Below, piece by piece: positions 11,515 to 20,982 of a stretch of 64,000 nucleotides of DNA (within the stretch, counting starts at the first letter, position 1; every line of letters begins with the position of its first letter). The notes below the pieces were generated by a model. The model was given only the letters and a program-made list of their open reading frames with translations, was not told the DNA's origin and did no database searches. A program made the translations under genes and the position numbers. The stretch lies in contig NZ_CP009048.1 in the NCBI RefSeq assembly GCF_000746525.1, forward strand, positions 3,465,501 to 3,529,500. The letters run 5' to 3'. This DNA comes from Pseudomonas alkylphenolica (GTDB taxonomy: Bacteria; Pseudomonadota; Gammaproteobacteria; Pseudomonadales; Pseudomonadaceae).

Positions 11515-11632
11515 GCTCACACCTCGCTTTGGTGCACACGAGTATTGAGCATAGTCGAGATTGGTGCAGATGACTTCTGATATTGCGTTGTCAGGAGTCG
11601 CCTGCACATCTGGCGTTACGCCCCGTCAATTG
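11515..11632. repeat. Subterminal TniA-binding repeats at the IRt end
   Basis: Between the tniA start and the right terminal repeat, words resembling the terminal repeat recur: GGTGCAGATGACTTCTGA near 11564-11581 and TGTCAGGAGTCGCCTGCAC near 11590-11608. A TTGGTGCACACGAG word lies near 11529. Tn402-family ends carry several such 19-bp TniA-binding repeats. Exact borders were judged by eye. Confidence 0.6.
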
Positions 11633-11657
11633 GTGCAGTCGTCTTCTGAAAATGACA
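11633..11657 (-). repeat. Right 25-bp terminal inverted repeat (IRt) of the mer transposon
   Basis: Read from the outside (minus strand) it starts TGTCATTTTCAGAAGACGAC, the canonical Tn5053/Tn402 end. It is followed on the plus strand by the second copy of the target duplication CTTGC at 11658-11662. Confidence 0.95.
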
Positions 11658-12019
11658 CTTGCCTGACATCCAGTTAGGGTATAGCTCAGGCTGACATCCA
11701 AGCTGGACGCCCTAGTCGGGGTTGACTCGCAGAAATTGCCCTCTTCCTGTAGACTGTCGCGGCCATTGAGTTACCAAAGACATTCGATAAGACCTCATGC
11801 TTACCCTGCAAAACATGATCTGGCTGCCTACGCCGCCATAGCGCTTCGCCCCCCGCATCATCTGTGACTGCTTGCTCCGCCAGCAGTCACGCTCTGCTGT
11901 GCCTTCGGTTTTAACACCCTCCACAGCACCCCTACATCCGACAATTTGACCTCGTATCGACCAGCTGCACATGGCTTGCGCCGTGCTGTGCTGCGCGATC
12001 CATTGCCTTGGGAATTCTG
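11658..12019. promoter_or_regulatory. res subsite I remnant of the outer transposon and leader of sulP
   Basis: Directly after the target duplication, 11663-11699 reads on the minus strand as a GATGTCAG-flanked partial dyad around CTATACCCTAACTGG. This resembles res subsite I (the crossover site) of Tn21-type transposons. A 10-bp direct repeat CTGACATCCA occurs twice here. The rest, about 300 bp up to the sulP start, has no gene. It contains a TTGACT word at 11720-11725 but no convincing -10 box at standard spacing. Confidence 0.55.
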
Positions 12020-13507
12020 ATGCTCCACTCGTTAAAACAAACCTGGTTTTCCAACATCCGTGGCGACATCCTCGCCGGTCTTGTGGTCGCCCTGGCCCTC
12101 ATCCCTGAAGCCATCGCCTTCTCGATCATTGCCGGGGTTGACCCCAAGGTCGGCCTGTACGCCTCTTTCTGTATCGCCGTGGTGATCGCCTTTGTCGGTG
12201 GCCGACCCGGCATGATCTCGGCCGCAACTGGGGCCATGGCACTGCTGATGGTGACCCTGGTCAAGAATCATGGTCTCGAATACCTGCTGGCTGCCACGCT
12301 GCTGTGTGGTGTGTTGCAGATCGCCGCCGGTTACCTGAAGCTCGGCTCGCTGATGCGCTTTGTCTCGCGCTCGGTGGTGACCGGCTTCGTCAATGCGCTG
12401 GCAATCCTGATCTTCATGGCTCAGCTGCCCGAGCTGACCAATGTCACCTGGCACGTCTACGCCATGACAGCCGCGGGCCTCGGCATCATCTATCTGTTCC
12501 CCTATGTCCCCAAGATCGGCAAGCTCATCCCATCGCCGCTGGTGTGCATCATCGTGCTGACCGCCGTCGCCATGTCGGTTGGGCTGGATATCCGCACGGT
12601 CGGTGATATGGGTCAACTGCCAGATACGTTGCCAATCTTCCTCTGGCCTGACGTGCCGCTGACGTTCGAGACGTTGGCCATCATCTTCCCTTACTCGGCA
12701 GCGCTGGCCGTGGTCGGTCTGTTGGAATCGATGATGACCGCGACCATTGTCGACGACCTGACCGACACCTCCAGTGACAAGAACCGCGAGTGCAAGGGTC
12801 AAGGCGTGGCCAACATTGCTTCGGGCCTAATCGGCGGTATGGCAGGTTGCGCGATGATTGGTCAGTCGATCATCAACGTTAAATCCGGCGGTCGTTCTCG
12901 TCTGTCCTCCCTGGCCGCAGGCGTATTCCTGCTACTGATGGTGGTATTCCTCGGCGACTGGCTGAAGCAGATCCCGATGGCTGCGCTGGTGGCAGTGATG
13001 ATCATGGTGTCCATCGGCACCTTCAGTTGGGATTCGCTGCGCAACCTGAAGAAGCACCCACTGTCGACCAACATTGTCATGGTCGTCACCGTGGTGGTCG
13101 TGGTGGCCACCCACAACCTGGCCTTCGGCGTCTTGGCCGGCGTGCTGCTGGCCGCGATGTTCTTCGCCAACAAGGTTGGCCATTACATGGCGATCAGCTC
13201 TTCGCTGGACGAAACCAGCGAACACCGCCTCTACGCGGTCACCGGCCAGGTGTTCTTCAGCTCGGCCGACAAGTTCGTCGCAGCCTTCGACTTCAAGGAA
13301 GCCTTGGACAAGGTAACCATCGACCTGAACCGTGCCCACTTCTGGGATATAACCGCCGTTGCCGCCCTGGACAAGGTGGTCATCAAGTTCCGCCGCGAAG
13401 GCACCGAAGTCGAAGTGCTGGGCCTCAACGAAGCGAGCGCCACTATCGTGGATCGCTTCGGCGTTCACGATAAACCCGACGCCATTGATCAACTCATGGG
13501 CCACTGA
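12020..13507 (+). CDS. SulP-family inorganic anion transporter
   Basis: Membrane anion transporter or exchanger (sulfate, bicarbonate or related anions) of 495 residues. About ten to twelve hydrophobic segments run from [19 protein letters not shown], the N-terminal SulP signature, to about residue 390. A C-terminal STAS domain follows ([19 protein letters not shown] through AIDQLMGH). The ATG at 12020 is preferred over a TTG at 12008. It heads a co-directional passenger group with usp (14 nt gap) and a DksA/TraR gene, inside the Tn21-type transposon. A SulP-Usp pair suggests anion or pH stress adaptation, but the substrate cannot be read from sequence. Confidence 0.9.
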   Translation: MLHSLKQTWFSNIRGDILAGLVVALALIPEAIAFSIIAGVDPKVGLYASFCIAVVIAFVGGRPGMISAATGAMALLMVTLVKNHGLEYLLAATLLCGVLQIAAGYLKLGSLMRFVSRSVVTGFVNALAILIFMAQLPELTNVTWHVYAMTAAGLGIIYLFPYVPKIGKLIPSPLVCIIVLTAVAMSVGLDIRTVGDMGQLPDTLPIFLWPDVPLTFETLAIIFPYSAALAVVGLLESMMTATIVDDLTDTSSDKNRECKGQGVANIASGLIGGMAGCAMIGQSIINVKSGGRSRLSSLAAGVFLLLMVVFLGDWLKQIPMAALVAVMIMVSIGTFSWDSLRNLKKHPLSTNIVMVVTVVVVVATHNLAFGVLAGVLLAAMFFANKVGHYMAISSSLDETSEHRLYAVTGQVFFSSADKFVAAFDFKEALDKVTIDLNRAHFWDITAVAALDKVVIKFRREGTEVEVLGLNEASATIVDRFGVHDKPDAIDQLMGH

Positions 13508-13521
13508 GAAGGAGAACAACA

Positions 13522-14373
13522 ATGACCCACGTAATTGCCTGTATCGACGGTTCCGCCTCGTCCCCAGCCGTTTGCGACTACGCAGCCTGGGCCAGTCTGA
13601 GCCTGGAAGCACCACTGACCTTTCTGCATGTGCTGGATCAGCGCCAGTACCCGGTTGCAGCGAATCTGAGTGGCAATATCGGGCTTGGCAGCCGCGAGCA
13701 CCTACTCGATGAGCTTGCTTCCCTGGATGAACAGCGCGGCAAGTTGGCCCTTGAACAAGGGCGGATCATGCTTGCGGCCGCGAAAGAGCGTGCCATGAAG
13801 GATGGTGTGGCCGCACCGGAGTCCAAGCAACGCCATGGCGATCTGCTGGAAAGCCTGCAAGAGCTACAAAGCGAAACGCGCCTGCTGGTCATCGGTCGCC
13901 AGGGCGAGTCTAGCGGCGGTCTGAGTCAGCATGTCGGAAGCCAGCTGGAGAGCGTGATTCGTATCATGCACCGACCAATCCTGGTCACCCCGGCCAACTT
14001 CCAAAAGCCCGAGAGCGCGATGCTGGCATTCGATGGCGGCGCTACTACCCGCAAGGGTGTGGAGATGCTGGCAGCCAGCCCGCTGCTGAAGGGGTTGCCG
14101 ATCCACCTGGTCATGGTTGGCCCCGTAAGCGATGAAGCATCTGCACAGCTGGACTGGGCGCAGAAAGTGCTGATCAACGCCGGCTTCACTGTTCGTGCCG
14201 AGACCCGGAGCGGTGAGATAGAGCCTACCCTGCACGCCTATCAGAAAGAGCATGGCATTGATCTGCTGGTGATGGGGGCCTATGGCCATTCCCGTATCCG
14301 GCAATTCCTGGTCGGTAGCACCACGACCAGCATGCTCCGCACCACAACCAGTCCGCTGTTACTGCTGCGCTAA
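13522..14373 (+). CDS. Tandem-domain universal stress protein
   Basis: UspA-family protein of 283 residues with two Usp domains. The first runs from MTHVIACIDGSASSPAVCDY to about residue 150. The second starts near SAMLAFDGGATTRKG and ends with the nucleotide-binding-type signature VMGAYGHSRIRQFLVGSTTTSML. A good AGAAGGAG ribosome binding site lies before the ATG, 14 nt after sulP. The stop overlaps the next start by one base. The linkage to a SulP transporter suggests it modulates or accompanies the transporter; this is inference. Confidence 0.9.
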   Translation: MTHVIACIDGSASSPAVCDYAAWASLSLEAPLTFLHVLDQRQYPVAANLSGNIGLGSREHLLDELASLDEQRGKLALEQGRIMLAAAKERAMKDGVAAPESKQRHGDLLESLQELQSETRLLVIGRQGESSGGLSQHVGSQLESVIRIMHRPILVTPANFQKPESAMLAFDGGATTRKGVEMLAASPLLKGLPIHLVMVGPVSDEASAQLDWAQKVLINAGFTVRAETRSGEIEPTLHAYQKEHGIDLLVMGAYGHSRIRQFLVGSTTTSMLRTTTSPLLLLR

Positions 14374-14732
14374 TGGCCTTGGAGGACGCCCTCGATCTTG
14401 CCCATTTCAAGACCCTGCTGGAACAGCGGGCTGCCGAGCTGGATCGATTGCTGGAAGACGCTGAGTCTCGCTCGCAATCGGTAGAGCTGGATCAAAGCAA
14501 GGTAGGGCGTTTGTCGAGGATGGATGCACTCCAGCAGCAAGCAATGAACGATGCCATCCGCAGTCGGGCGCAGCATGAACGCGTCCGCCTCCAACTGGCC
14601 CTCAAGCGTTGGCACGAGGGTGAGTATGGCTGGTGTAACCAATGCGGCGAGTTGATCGCCTCGGGCCGCTTGGAATTCGATCCGGCCACGCCGTTTTGCG
14701 TCACCTGTGCCAGCCGCACCGAGTCGGGTTGA
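14373..14732 (+). CDS. DksA/TraR-family C4 zinc finger protein
   Basis: Protein of 119 residues with an N-terminal coiled coil and a C-terminal zinc ribbon (CNQCGELIASGR...CVTC). This is the DksA/TraR layout, in which the coiled coil enters the RNA polymerase secondary channel. The DksA coiled-coil tip normally carries DxxDxA; here LSRMDALQQQAM occupies the equivalent position with only one Asp followed by Ala. The start overlaps the usp stop (TAATG). As a transposon passenger it may retune host transcription under stress, as TraR does for plasmid F. That role is inferred from family membership. Confidence 0.88.
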   Translation: MALEDALDLAHFKTLLEQRAAELDRLLEDAESRSQSVELDQSKVGRLSRMDALQQQAMNDAIRSRAQHERVRLQLALKRWHEGEYGWCNQCGELIASGRLEFDPATPFCVTCASRTESG

Positions 14733-14777
14733 AACCATCACGGCTGGTGGCGTCAGTCCCATTTAACGAGACTTCTA

Positions 14778-15740
14778 ATGTATTTGATGGCTAAAAACTG
14801 GCTGGGCAGAACACGGAAAGTAAGTGTTTGGATGTGGGCGCTTCTGTGCCTTGTGTTGCTCACCGTATTCCAAGTACGTACTCATCACCTTGATGATCGT
14901 CTGTACTTCTGGATCAAGACCCACTGGCACACAGACGATTGGCAGGAACGTTCTGTTTGGCTGCCTGGCTATCGGGTTGAACTGGATGCTAGGCCGGTTC
15001 CCGGTGTGGACAATAACCTTTCGGGCCTGACCTTCGACCCTGATCTAAAACTGCTGTGGGCGGTTACCAATGGCCCGAACGAACTGCTGGCCCTAAGCCG
15101 TGACGGTGACGTGGAGCGACGTTACAGCCTGGATGGCTTCCACGATGTGGAAGCGGTGTCTTATGCCGGCAACGGTCAATTGGTAATTGCCGAGGAGCGT
15201 CGGCAGAGCCTGGTTATCGTGGATGTCCCCATCGACGAAAACGGCAAGCTTTCTTCTGACCGCTCATTGAGCCGAAACCAGTATCCAGCTCTGACCTTGG
15301 CACTTGGCAAAGAGGGCAACAAAGGCCTTGAAGGGCTCGCCTACGACCTGGAAGGTGACCGCCTGTTTGTGACCAAGGAGCGTGACCCTCGCCAATTGCT
15401 TGAGGTGAGCGGCCTTCGTGCCAGTCTGACAGGAGGTTTTTCCCTGCACGTCCGCGACCTGTCCAGCTTAGTAAAAGACAAGGTATTTGCCACTGACTTG
15501 TCTTCGGTCGTCTTCGATCAACAGAGCGGTCATCTGATATTGCTGAGCGACGAGTCGAAACTGCTGATTGAAATGACCGATGAGGGCACGGTGGTGAGTT
15601 TCCGCTCCTTGGCGAGGGGGTTTGCTGGTTTGCTGAAAGGCATACCCCAAGCCGAAGGCGTAACCATCGACGATGAAGGGTATTTGTACGTGGTCAGCGA
15701 GCCGAACTTGTTCTATCGCTTTACCCGCGAGACAGATTGA
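14778..15740 (+). CDS. SdiA-regulated/YjiK-like beta-propeller protein
   Basis: Protein of 320 residues with a single N-terminal membrane anchor (VWMWALLCLVLLTVFQV) and a periplasmic region with phytase-like or YjiK beta-propeller repeats: NNLSGLTFDPDLKLLWAVTN, HDVEAVSYAGNGQLVIAEE, KGLEGLAYDLEGDRLFVTKE and AEGVTIDDEGYLYVVSEPN. Its function is not established in the family. It is the last passenger before the 38-bp terminal repeat, 45 nt after the zinc finger gene. Confidence 0.82.
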   Translation: MYLMAKNWLGRTRKVSVWMWALLCLVLLTVFQVRTHHLDDRLYFWIKTHWHTDDWQERSVWLPGYRVELDARPVPGVDNNLSGLTFDPDLKLLWAVTNGPNELLALSRDGDVERRYSLDGFHDVEAVSYAGNGQLVIAEERRQSLVIVDVPIDENGKLSSDRSLSRNQYPALTLALGKEGNKGLEGLAYDLEGDRLFVTKERDPRQLLEVSGLRASLTGGFSLHVRDLSSLVKDKVFATDLSSVVFDQQSGHLILLSDESKLLIEMTDEGTVVSFRSLARGFAGLLKGIPQAEGVTIDDEGYLYVVSEPNLFYRFTRETD

Positions 15741-15784
15741 CCAGTCAACAAGCTACAGTCAGGCGTGGCCGGGACGCTTGAACT

Positions 15785-15822
15785 GTTAGCGTACGATTTT
15801 TTCCGAATTCTGCGGGCTCCCC
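15785..15822 (-). repeat. 38-bp right terminal inverted repeat of the Tn21/Tn501-type transposon
   Basis: Read from the outside (minus strand) it begins GGGGAGCCCGCAGAATTCGG and ends CGTACGCTAAC, nearly identical to the Tn501 terminal repeat. The outer GGGG faces right, so the transposon body lies to the left, enclosing the passenger genes and tnpAR. Catalase coding sequence begins immediately outside. Confidence 0.93.
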
Positions 15823-16739
<917 letters not shown>

Positions 16740-16856
16740 CTAGTGGTAGAGGAAGTAATGGTTCATGATCTTGCGTTTTTGCCTGGGGTGGGTGGCACGA
16801 GGAAGCCACCTGCAGGTGTCGGGCGTACACGTCCAGGCCTGTTGCGCGACGTCTCA

Positions 16857-18106
16857 TCAGCCCAGCCGCTCTGCTCCCACGCTCAGCGGCTCGTAGGTAC
16901 CAGGCGCAGCGGCTGGGCGCACGTGCTCACTACGCAGCTCGCCGAGGTTATTGGCACCCAGATGCAGGAGTGTATTCACGGTTTCGCGGTGCAAGTAGTC
17001 GATCACACTGTCGACGCCGCTCGCACCCTCCAACGCCAAGCCGAACATGACCGGCCTGCCGATCGCCACCGCGTTGGCGCCCATCGCCAGTGCCTTCACC
17101 CGTCAGTGCCGCGGCGGATGCCGCTGTCAAGAATCAAGGGCACCTCGCCTTTGACCTCTTCTGCGATCGAAGGCAGCACAGTGATGCCGGCCGCTGTTCC
17201 GTCGAGCGCCCGCCCACCGTGATTGGAGACCTGGATCCCCGCAGCGCCAGCCGCTATCGCCGAACGCGCGTCCTCGGGCCGGGTGATACCCTTGACGACC
17301 ACCGGCAAGCCGGTGACGTTGCGGATCATCTCGACGTCGGCCCAGCTCAGGTTGGTCTTGAACGCCGGCTGCTTGCCGTCCGGGAAGTTGCCGTAGGGCA
17401 GCCACGGGCGCGGATTGCCCAGGCGCATGTATTCGTCGGACGATCCCTGACCGATAGCATCCACCGTCAGCACGATAGCCTTGAAACCCGCCGCCTTGGC
17501 ACGCTGCAGCACTGTGCGGGAAAAACCGTCGTCAGTGGTCAAGTAGATCTGAAACCACTTGGGGCCGTCGCTGACCTTGGCGATGTCTTCCATGCTGGCC
17601 GTGGACGAGCTCGAAACGGTCAGCAGCCCACCAGATTTGGCGATGCCGCGCGCTGTGGCCACTTCGGCCAGTGGATGGTGCAAGCCGTGGCTGCCGAAGG
17701 GGGTAATGATGAACGGGTGCGGCAGGCGCAGCCCGAGCAGATCTACCGACAGGTCGATCTTGTCGCGCACCACGCCTCGCATGCGCTGCGGGACGAATGC
17801 GTAGTCGCCCCAAGAGCGCTGATTTTCGGCCAATGTCCACTGCTTGCCGGAGCCGTTGGCCACGAACACGTAGATACCGTGCCCATAAATCTGCTTGGCC
17901 TGCTCTTCCAGCCGGTCCATGTTGAAGATGTCGAGTTTCTTGTCGGTACCCCTGCGCACGAGGTTGAGATCGACGTTGCTGACGTCCTCCGGCGTCTGGG
18001 CGGCCACGGGACTGGCGGCAAGCGCCGTGGCCGCGAGGCCGGCGCCGGCAAGTTTCAGCACTCCTCGGCGCGAGAGGTTGATGGCACTTTGCTCGTAAGC
18101 TGGCAT
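16857..18106 (-). pseudogene. Frameshifted FMN-dependent alpha-hydroxy-acid (lactate) dehydrogenase with Tat signal
   Basis: LldD-like flavoenzyme oxidising L-lactate or a related 2-hydroxyacid. Residues 1-36 form a twin-arginine signal (LSRRGVLKLAGAGLAATALA), suggesting a periplasmic protein, unusual for lactate dehydrogenases of this family. The FMN/substrate motif VSNHGGRALDGT is present. After LILDSGIRRGTDG (about 17100) a stop appears, but the rest of the enzyme (KALAMGANAVAIGRPVMFG to the stop at 16857) continues in a neighbouring frame; one base missing at about 17096-17102 explains this. Either a genuine pseudogene or a sequencing error. It lies between the catalase remnant and wrbA on the same strand, as an oxidative-stress-type group. 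Confidence 0.85.
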
Positions 18107-18239
18107 GCTTGAGCTCCTTTGTTGCTGGCTGTCAAAGACGCAATCCGCCCCGGCGTTACACAGGCCAGAGAAGCTCGGCGGCTGTCCTGCAACATATGCC
18201 GTTTACGTGCTTGCGTTATATGCCGTCTACGTGCTTGCG
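18107..18239. other. Intergenic leader of the LDH-like gene, with tandem repeat
   Basis: The sequence between the LDH-like start and the wrbA stop contains a GAGCTCC ribosome-binding region for the LDH gene and, at its right end, a tandem 24-bp duplication (listed separately). No gene or clear promoter was identified. Confidence 0.5.
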
Positions 18240-18241
18240 TT
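18194..18241. repeat. Tandem 24-bp duplication at the wrbA 3' end
   Basis: Two adjacent 24-base copies, differing by one base, start ATATGCCGTTTACGTGCTTG and ATATGCCGTCTACGTGCTTG. The second copy ends within the wrbA stop codon. It looks like a recent slippage duplication. The unit length is a multiple of three but it lies outside coding sequence. Confidence 0.9.
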
Positions 18242-18842
18242 AACCCGCGAGCTTTATTGCGAGTTCAGCGACGTGTTTACCCTGGAAACGCGCAATATCC
18301 AGTTCATTTTGTGACGGTTGCCGTTTGCCGTCGGCGCCTGCCAGCGTGGTCGCGCCATAAGGCGTGCCGCCGGTGATCTCGCTCATGTTGGTCAGCCCTG
18401 CGCAGGTGTAAGGCACACCCACGATGACCATCCCCTGATGCAGGAGTGTGCTGTGGAACGACGTAATAGTGGTTTCCTGGCCACCATGCTGCGTACCCGT
18501 CGACGCAAACACACTACCGATCTTCCCGACGAGGGCACCGCTCATCCACAGTCCGCCGGTCTGGTCGAGAAACGTGCGCATCTGTCCCACCATATTGCCA
18601 AAGCGCGTCGGCGTACCAAAGATGATAGCGTCGTAATTAGCCAGCTCGTCAGGTGTTGCCACCGGTGCCTTCTGGTCAAGTTTGACGCCGATGGCTGCTG
18701 CCTGTTCGGCCGAGATGGTTTCAGCGACACGCTTGAGCGTCACGTCGGCGCCAGAGACGGATCGCGCACCTTCGGCCACAGCGTTAGCCATTATTTCGAG
18801 GTGGCCGTACATTGAGTAATAGAGAACAAGTACCTTCGCCAT
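18240..18842 (-). CDS. wrbA: NAD(P)H:quinone oxidoreductase WrbA
   Basis: Tetrameric flavodoxin-like enzyme (200 residues) that performs two-electron reduction of quinones, protecting against redox cycling. The FMN phosphate loop [19 protein letters not shown] is at the N-terminus. The ring-binding stretches [21 protein letters not shown] and [17 protein letters not shown] are typical of WrbA, as is [14 protein letters not shown]. It is on the same strand as the LDH-like and catalase remnants, supporting an oxidative-stress locus. Length is normal and the gene appears intact. Confidence 0.94.
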   Translation of the reverse strand: MAKVLVLYYSMYGHLEIMANAVAEGARSVSGADVTLKRVAETISAEQAAAIGVKLDQKAPVATPDELANYDAIIFGTPTRFGNMVGQMRTFLDQTGGLWMSGALVGKIGSVFASTGTQHGGQETTITSFHSTLLHQGMVIVGVPYTCAGLTNMSEITGGTPYGATTLAGADGKRQPSQNELDIARFQGKHVAELAIKLAG

Positions 18843-19304
18843 GATTTTTTTCCTGGATTAAGAGCCATTCGATGGATCAGGAAGATCTTGGAACGCAGCA
18901 CTGCCACGACAACAGTGGCAGGTGTAGCGCTTGCTCACGTACAAAACTGCGACTAATACCCACCAGACTGCAGAGACGTGGACGGCATGCGGTCTTAACA
19001 CTAGCAGCTCCGTATGCTGCCTGCTGGCAGACGCTTTTGTTGGGGAGCGCAGAGAACGGAGTTCAACGACTTTCGAATTTTTGGTTGTGTCAGTTTGAAG
19101 TAAACCCTAACCGGGCGTCAGGCCGACTGCCTGCGCAACGTCAAGGTAGGGCTGACTTCGGTATTTGCTGACAGCGCTTCTTTCCTTCCCGGCAGTCCGG
19201 AGGAAATGACCTACTCTTACATCCCGTTGCAAAGGCATTGACGCTCACCCATTACAGGATCATCAGTGAGCGTCACATTCATCTCGACTCATTCAGGAAA
19301 TCCC
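18843..19304. other. Intergenic region without a recognised gene
   Basis: About 460 bp between wrbA (leftward) and a small rightward gene. It should hold the wrbA promoter near 18843-18900. Reading frames here (for example 18872-19171) are short and show no family features. I see no repeats or RNA genes. Confidence 0.5.
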
Positions 19305-19685
19305 ATGACACGGCTCTCCGTTCAGTCGGGTGACTTCTTGCAAGGTGAAGGCGAATACAGCAATGGATCGCTCACACTCAAGACTGCCCGAAGCCCCTTC
19401 CCCGGGGAAACGATTCCGCTGACACGCATCAAGGACATGAAGAACGCCAACCAGGAAACCAACACGAGCCTGCGCGGTGCGATTGGCTGGGGCATGGCCG
19501 GCGCCCTAGTGGCGGGCCCGATCGGCCTGCTCGCTGGTTTGAGGCTAGGCGGCAAGGAGGAGGAAGTGACCTTTATCGCCACCTTCAAGGATGGCCGCAA
19601 GCTGATGACCATTGCCGACAGCAAAACGTATTCGAAGATGGCCGGCACTTGGAAGCGCCAGGGCCTGAAAATACAAAACCCCTGA
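19305..19685 (+). CDS. Hypothetical protein with glycine-rich hydrophobic segment
   Basis: I do not recognise a function for this 126-residue protein. It has a polar N-terminal half (MTRLSVQSGDFLQGEGEYSN), one glycine-rich hydrophobic stretch (AIGWGMAGALVAGPIGLLAG) that could be a membrane hairpin or glycine-zipper, and a C-terminal beta-rich part (EVTFIATFKDGRKLMTIADS). The ATG at 19305 is chosen over a GTG at 19266, since the extra 13 residues are low in character. The stop lies inside a hairpin that is a terminator for the opposite strand. Confidence 0.6.
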   Translation: MTRLSVQSGDFLQGEGEYSNGSLTLKTARSPFPGETIPLTRIKDMKNANQETNTSLRGAIGWGMAGALVAGPIGLLAGLRLGGKEEEVTFIATFKDGRKLMTIADSKTYSKMAGTWKRQGLKIQNP

Positions 19686-19704
19686 TTTCCGAGGAAATCA
19701 GAGG
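19679..19704 (-). terminator. Rho-independent terminator, leftward
   Basis: The hairpin CCTCTGATTTCC / GGAAATCAGGGG is followed on the minus strand by TTTTGTATTTT. It therefore terminates leftward transcription, fitting the tRNA-like 3' end just upstream on that strand. It overlaps the 3' end of the small rightward gene. Confidence 0.8.
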
Positions 19705-19713
19705 TCCATAATG

Positions 19714-19790
19714 TGGCGCTAAAGCAGGGATTTGAACCCCTTCTGCGAACCGTCAGCTACGATTCAATGGCCCTCGCTCGGCCCCTGCAG
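19714..19790 (-). other. tRNA 3'-end-like remnant (T-arm plus CCA), possible attachment-site scar
   Basis: On the minus strand the sequence GGGGTTCAAATCCC forms a T-arm-like stem-loop and is followed by CTTTAGC, one base and CCA, as in a tRNA 3' half. A leftward terminator follows at 19679-19704. No matching 5' acceptor strand (GCTAAAG) or D-arm is found upstream, so it is not a complete tRNA. Such 3' halves are typical of integrase attachment sites. Identity of the tRNA is unknown. Confidence 0.4.
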
Positions 19791-19914
19791 CGGCCATCTA
19801 TCTTTTGGTGCTTGTGATGAGGCGTGAATTTTGTAGCTAATGTTCGCTAGCTAAAGTTTAGTATGGCAGCCATGCTGCCGTACGAGCAGGACATTTATCT
19901 ATTTGAGGATTCAC

Positions 19915-20973
19915 ATGACGCCCGATCAACGGTTTGCCCGTTGGGTCAAGGTTGGCATCACGGTTTTCGGTTTTGTGTTCGTCTATTTTATGGTTGCCGA
20001 TTTGTGGATGCCCTTGACCCCCCAGGCTCAGCTGATGCGGCCCGTAGTACGGGTTGCGCCTCAAGTTTCAGGGTTGGTGGTAAAGGTTGCTGTCGACAAC
20101 AACGCCCATGTTCAGGCGGGGCAAGTGCTGTTCCGCCTTGACCCGGAGCCGTTTGAGTTGGCTGTAGATGAAGCCAAGCTGGCACTGGAACAGGCCGAGC
20201 AAGATAACGATGAACTGGACTCCCGCCTGGCGGCTGCTCGCGCGGCGCTGCTGGCGGCAGAAGCCAATGCGGTGGAGCAGACGCGTCAAGCCAAGCGTCT
20301 GCATGCCTTGATTGGCCGTAAGCTGGTTTCGCAACAACTGTTCGATCAGACTGAGACCAAGCGCAAGATGGCGCTGGCTGATGCGAGCGCTGCGCGCTCC
20401 ACGGTCCAGGAATTGGTAGTCCGCCGTGGTCAAGCTGGTGTCAACAGCCTGCGCGTGCGTCAAGCGCAGAATGCACTGGATCAGGCACGCTTGCAGCTGG
20501 AGTACAGCCAGGTAAGGGCTGTTCAGGCTGGCGTGATCAGCAATCTGCAACTGACTTCCGGGACCTACATTAATGCCGGTACTCCCGTTGCAGCTTTGGT
20601 GGCCGATCAAACGGATATCACTGCGGATTTCCGTGAAAAGGCGCTGCGGTACGTCGTCCCGGGCACCGAGGCGACCGTGGTGTTCGACGCTTTGCCAGGG
20701 ATGTTGTTCGATGCCCGGGTAACCCACGTCGACGCCGGTGTACGCGAAGGCCAGCTCGACCCCACTGGCGAACTGGCGCAGCCGGTGAAGTCTGACCGCT
20801 GGGTACGGGATGCCCAGCGTCAGCGTCTGCATGTGAAACTGGAGCAACCTTTGCCCCAGAACCTGCCGACTGGAGCCAAGGCCACTGTGCAGCTTTATCC
20901 GGGTGGCACTCCAGCGGATGTCCTGGGTTGGGTGCAGATTCGCCTGGTCGGCCTGCTGCACTACATCTACTGA
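19915..20973 (+). CDS. HlyD/EmrA-type membrane fusion protein
   Basis: Periplasmic adaptor of an efflux system (352 residues). It has one N-terminal membrane anchor (WVKVGITVFGFVFVYFMVADLW), a biotinyl-lipoyl-like segment (VVRVAPQVSGLVVKVAVDNN, then VQAGQVLFRLDPEPFE), a long alpha-hairpin coiled coil (about residues 80-190) and a beta-barrel region (GVISNLQLTSGTYINAGTPV). The start at 19915 follows a GAGG site; a TTG 12 nt upstream is less likely. The partner permease gene (DUF2955) starts 9 nt downstream, so the two form an operon resembling aaeA-aaeB-type aromatic or antimicrobial efflux pairs. Confidence 0.88.
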   Translation: MTPDQRFARWVKVGITVFGFVFVYFMVADLWMPLTPQAQLMRPVVRVAPQVSGLVVKVAVDNNAHVQAGQVLFRLDPEPFELAVDEAKLALEQAEQDNDELDSRLAAARAALLAAEANAVEQTRQAKRLHALIGRKLVSQQLFDQTETKRKMALADASAARSTVQELVVRRGQAGVNSLRVRQAQNALDQARLQLEYSQVRAVQAGVISNLQLTSGTYINAGTPVAALVADQTDITADFREKALRYVVPGTEATVVFDALPGMLFDARVTHVDAGVREGQLDPTGELAQPVKSDRWVRDAQRQRLHVKLEQPLPQNLPTGAKATVQLYPGGTPADVLGWVQIRLVGLLHYIY

Positions 20974-20982
20974 GGTGGCCGC

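Noticed and set aside
11720..11760. TTGACT...TAGACT as a sulP promoter
   Set aside because: The spacing is about 22 bp, too long for a normal promoter, and no activator site like that of MerR is visible.
19714..19790. Complete tRNA gene
   Set aside because: Only T-arm, acceptor 3' strand and CCA are visible; no matching 5' acceptor strand, D-arm or anticodon arm was found, so it is listed only as a remnant.
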